The notes under the pieces are model-generated. The model searched no databases and was not told the DNA's origin. It worked only from the letters and a program-made list of their open reading frames with translations. Positions 4,838 through 6,103 of a DNA stretch of 6,103 nucleotides are shown here, piece by piece; the stretch's first letter is position 1, and every line of letters starts with the position of its first letter. Source of the stretch: Actinomycetes bacterium (lineage in GTDB: Bacteria; Actinomycetota; Actinomycetes; Propionibacteriales; Propionibacteriaceae); NCBI GenBank assembly GCA_023387135.1, contig JAEWIK010000298.1, forward strand, positions 1 through 6,103, written 5' to 3'. Made by a program: the position numbers and the translations under genes.

Positions 4838-6103
4838 CGCGCCTCCTTGAGCAGGAGTTCGATCACGGGGACCAGCACCTGTGGGCGCTGCACGGGCAGC
4901 GTCAGGGTGAGGGTGCCCGCCGGCGGCCCGGCCGGCACCATGATGGACGCCTCCTGGTCGGCGGGGATCTCCGCGAAGGCGATCTCCGAGCCGTCGTGCA
5001 GCAGGCGGGCGAACTCGACCCGCCCCGCCAGCCCGGGCAGGTGCAGCAGCCCGAACGGCCAGTCGAAGAGGTGGACGTACAACCGGTCCTCACGCTGGGT
5101 GTAGACCACTCCCGACGGCGGCGTCCAGGCCGAGGGGCCGGCTCCCCGGATCGACCGCTCGTGAAGGTCGACCCAACCCCCGACGTCGCGCAGGATCGTC
5201 GCGTCTCGGGGCGCGACCTCGCCACGGGCCGTGGGTCCGACGTTGAGCAGCAGGTTTCCGCCCAGGGAGACCGACCCGACGAGCATGCGCACCACCAGGT
5301 CGGGGGACTTGAAGTCGAGGTTGTCGCGGTGGTACCCCCAGCTCCCGTTGAGGGTCTGGCACGCCTCCCACAGCACTGGCTCGCCGTCGTGTTCGAGCGG
5401 ACGGGCGGGCTGGTACTGCTCGGGCGTCACGAGGTCGGCCGGGATGCCCAGGCGGTCGTTGACGATCATGTTCGGCTGGAGCTCGCGGCACAGCGCGAGC
5501 AGCGCCTCCGCGTCCCAGTCCTGCGGGCCCTTGCCCGGCAGCCCGTCCGCCTCCGCGGGCTCGGTGAAGTCGAAGAAGAGGTAGTCGATCGGCCCGTAGC
5601 CGGCGAGCAGCTCGGTGAGCTGCTCGCGCAGGTACCGCCGGAAGACCTCCATGTCCCGGGTCGCGTTCAACTCGGCCACGTTCGGGAGCCCCCGCTGCGG
5701 GTGGTGCCTGTCGATCGTGTAGTCGGGGTGAGCCCAGTCGAGCAGCGAGAAGTAGAGGCCGACGCGCAGCCCCTCCGCGCGCAGCGCGTCGACGAACTCG
5801 CGGACGAGGTCACGGCCCACGCTGGCGGCGCTGGAGTAGGTGGTCGTCTGCGTGTCCCACAGACAGAAGCCCTCGTGGTGCTTGGCCGTGAGGACGGCGT
5901 AGCCGGCGCCGGTGGCACGGGCCGCCCGCGCCAGCGCGCCGGCGTCGAACCTGTCAGGGTCGAAGTACCGCGCGTAGCGCGCGTAGACCGCCGGGTCGAT
6001 CCGCTCGTAGTTCGCCACCCATTCGTGACGTGCCGCGACGCTGTACAGGCCGTAGTGGACGAAGAGCCCGAAGCGTTCGTGGGTGAACCACGCGGTGCGC
6101 GCG
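4834..6103 (-). CDS. GH29 alpha-L-fucosidase-type glycoside hydrolase (5' end outside window)
   Basis: The frame runs from the window edge to TGA at 4834-4836, giving 422 visible residues. A GTG at 6018 is not the start, because the 28 codons before it encode the conserved GH29 N-terminal strand, including WFTHERFGLFVHYGLYS and then HEW. Probably only a short N-terminal piece is missing, so a signal peptide cannot be judged. GH29 enzymes are retaining exo-hydrolases that release alpha-linked L-fucose. Visible landmarks (numbered from the first visible residue) are KHHEGF (74-79), the nucleophile region GPIDYLFFDF with Asp178 as likely nucleophile, VNDRLG (214-219), WEACQTLNGSWGY (245-257) and GGNLLLNVGP (281-290), followed by a small C-terminal beta domain ending at VIELLLKEAR. 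The nucleophile segment reads FFDF where textbook members have WFDG, placing it in a less typical subgroup whose true sugar may differ. It is the first visible gene of the operon. Confidence 0.92.
   Translation of the reverse strand, partial: ARTAWFTHERFGLFVHYGLYSVAARHEWVANYERIDPAVYARYARYFDPDRFDAGALARAARATGAGYAVLTAKHHEGFCLWDTQTTTYSSAASVGRDLVREFVDALRAEGLRVGLYFSLLDWAHPDYTIDRHHPQRGLPNVAELNATRDMEVFRRYLREQLTELLAGYGPIDYLFFDFTEPAEADGLPGKGPQDWDAEALLALCRELQPNMIVNDRLGIPADLVTPEQYQPARPLEHDGEPVLWEACQTLNGSWGYHRDNLDFKSPDLVVRMLVGSVSLGGNLLLNVGPTARGEVAPRDATILRDVGGWVDLHERSIRGAGPSAWTPPSGVVYTQREDRLYVHLFDWPFGLLHLPGLAGRVEFARLLHDGSEIAFAEIPADQEASIMVPAGPPAGTLTLTLPVQRPQVLVPVIELLLKEAR
4842..4848 (-). promoter_or_regulatory. 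Strong ribosome binding site for the MalF-type permease
   Basis: AAGGAGG on the minus strand, inside the last codons of the GH29 gene. It is the best Shine-Dalgarno match noticed in the operon. Its distance to the GTG at 4837 is 4 nt and to the GTG at 4831 is 10 nt, so it does not fully settle which is used. Confidence 0.7.

Noticed and set aside
3866..5104. A 412-codon plus-strand frame opposite the MalF-type permease and the GH29 C-terminus.
   Set aside because: It is antisense to two well-supported genes, and its Asp/Arg/His/Gln-rich translation resembles no known domain.

Overview
The window looks like chromosomal DNA from a high-GC Gram-positive bacterium (Actinomycetota). The sequence is very GC-rich, third codon positions are strongly G/C-biased, GTG starts are frequent, and neighbouring genes overlap by 4 bp (GTGA/ATGA). 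The genus cannot be named from the sequence alone. No tRNA, rRNA, mobile element or CRISPR array was seen.

Left edge, plus strand (1-537): the C-terminal half of an ArsP/YraQ-type permease, cut by the window start and carrying a Cys-Gly-Cys linker. It ends head-to-tail against the convergent operon. The 27-nt gap between the two stop codons lies within a long hairpin (548-586) that probably serves as a terminator.

Remainder, minus strand (6103 down to 565): one tightly packed catabolic operon. In transcription order it holds a GH29 alpha-L-fucosidase-type glycoside hydrolase (5' end outside the window), two CUT1 sugar ABC permeases (MalF-like, then MalG-like), an M81/MlrC-family metallopeptidase, a probable 34-codon small ORF, and a ROK-family sugar kinase. 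All annotated junctions overlap by 4 or 11 bp, including both ends of the small ORF, so the genes are probably co-transcribed and translationally coupled. No promoter for the operon is visible; it should lie upstream, past 6103. The substrate-binding protein and any regulator are probably there too. No ATPase gene is present, which fits CUT1 systems that use a shared MsiK-type ATPase.

Inferred role: a glycoside or glycoconjugate is imported by the two permeases with an unseen binding protein, trimmed by the GH29 enzyme, and a released hexose or amino sugar is phosphorylated by the ROK kinase. The M81 hydrolase suggests that an amide or peptide bond is also cleaved, so the substrate may be a glycopeptide or sugar amide rather than a plain oligosaccharide. 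The points most worth checking are the small coupled ORF between the M81 and ROK genes, and the substrate of this gene combination.
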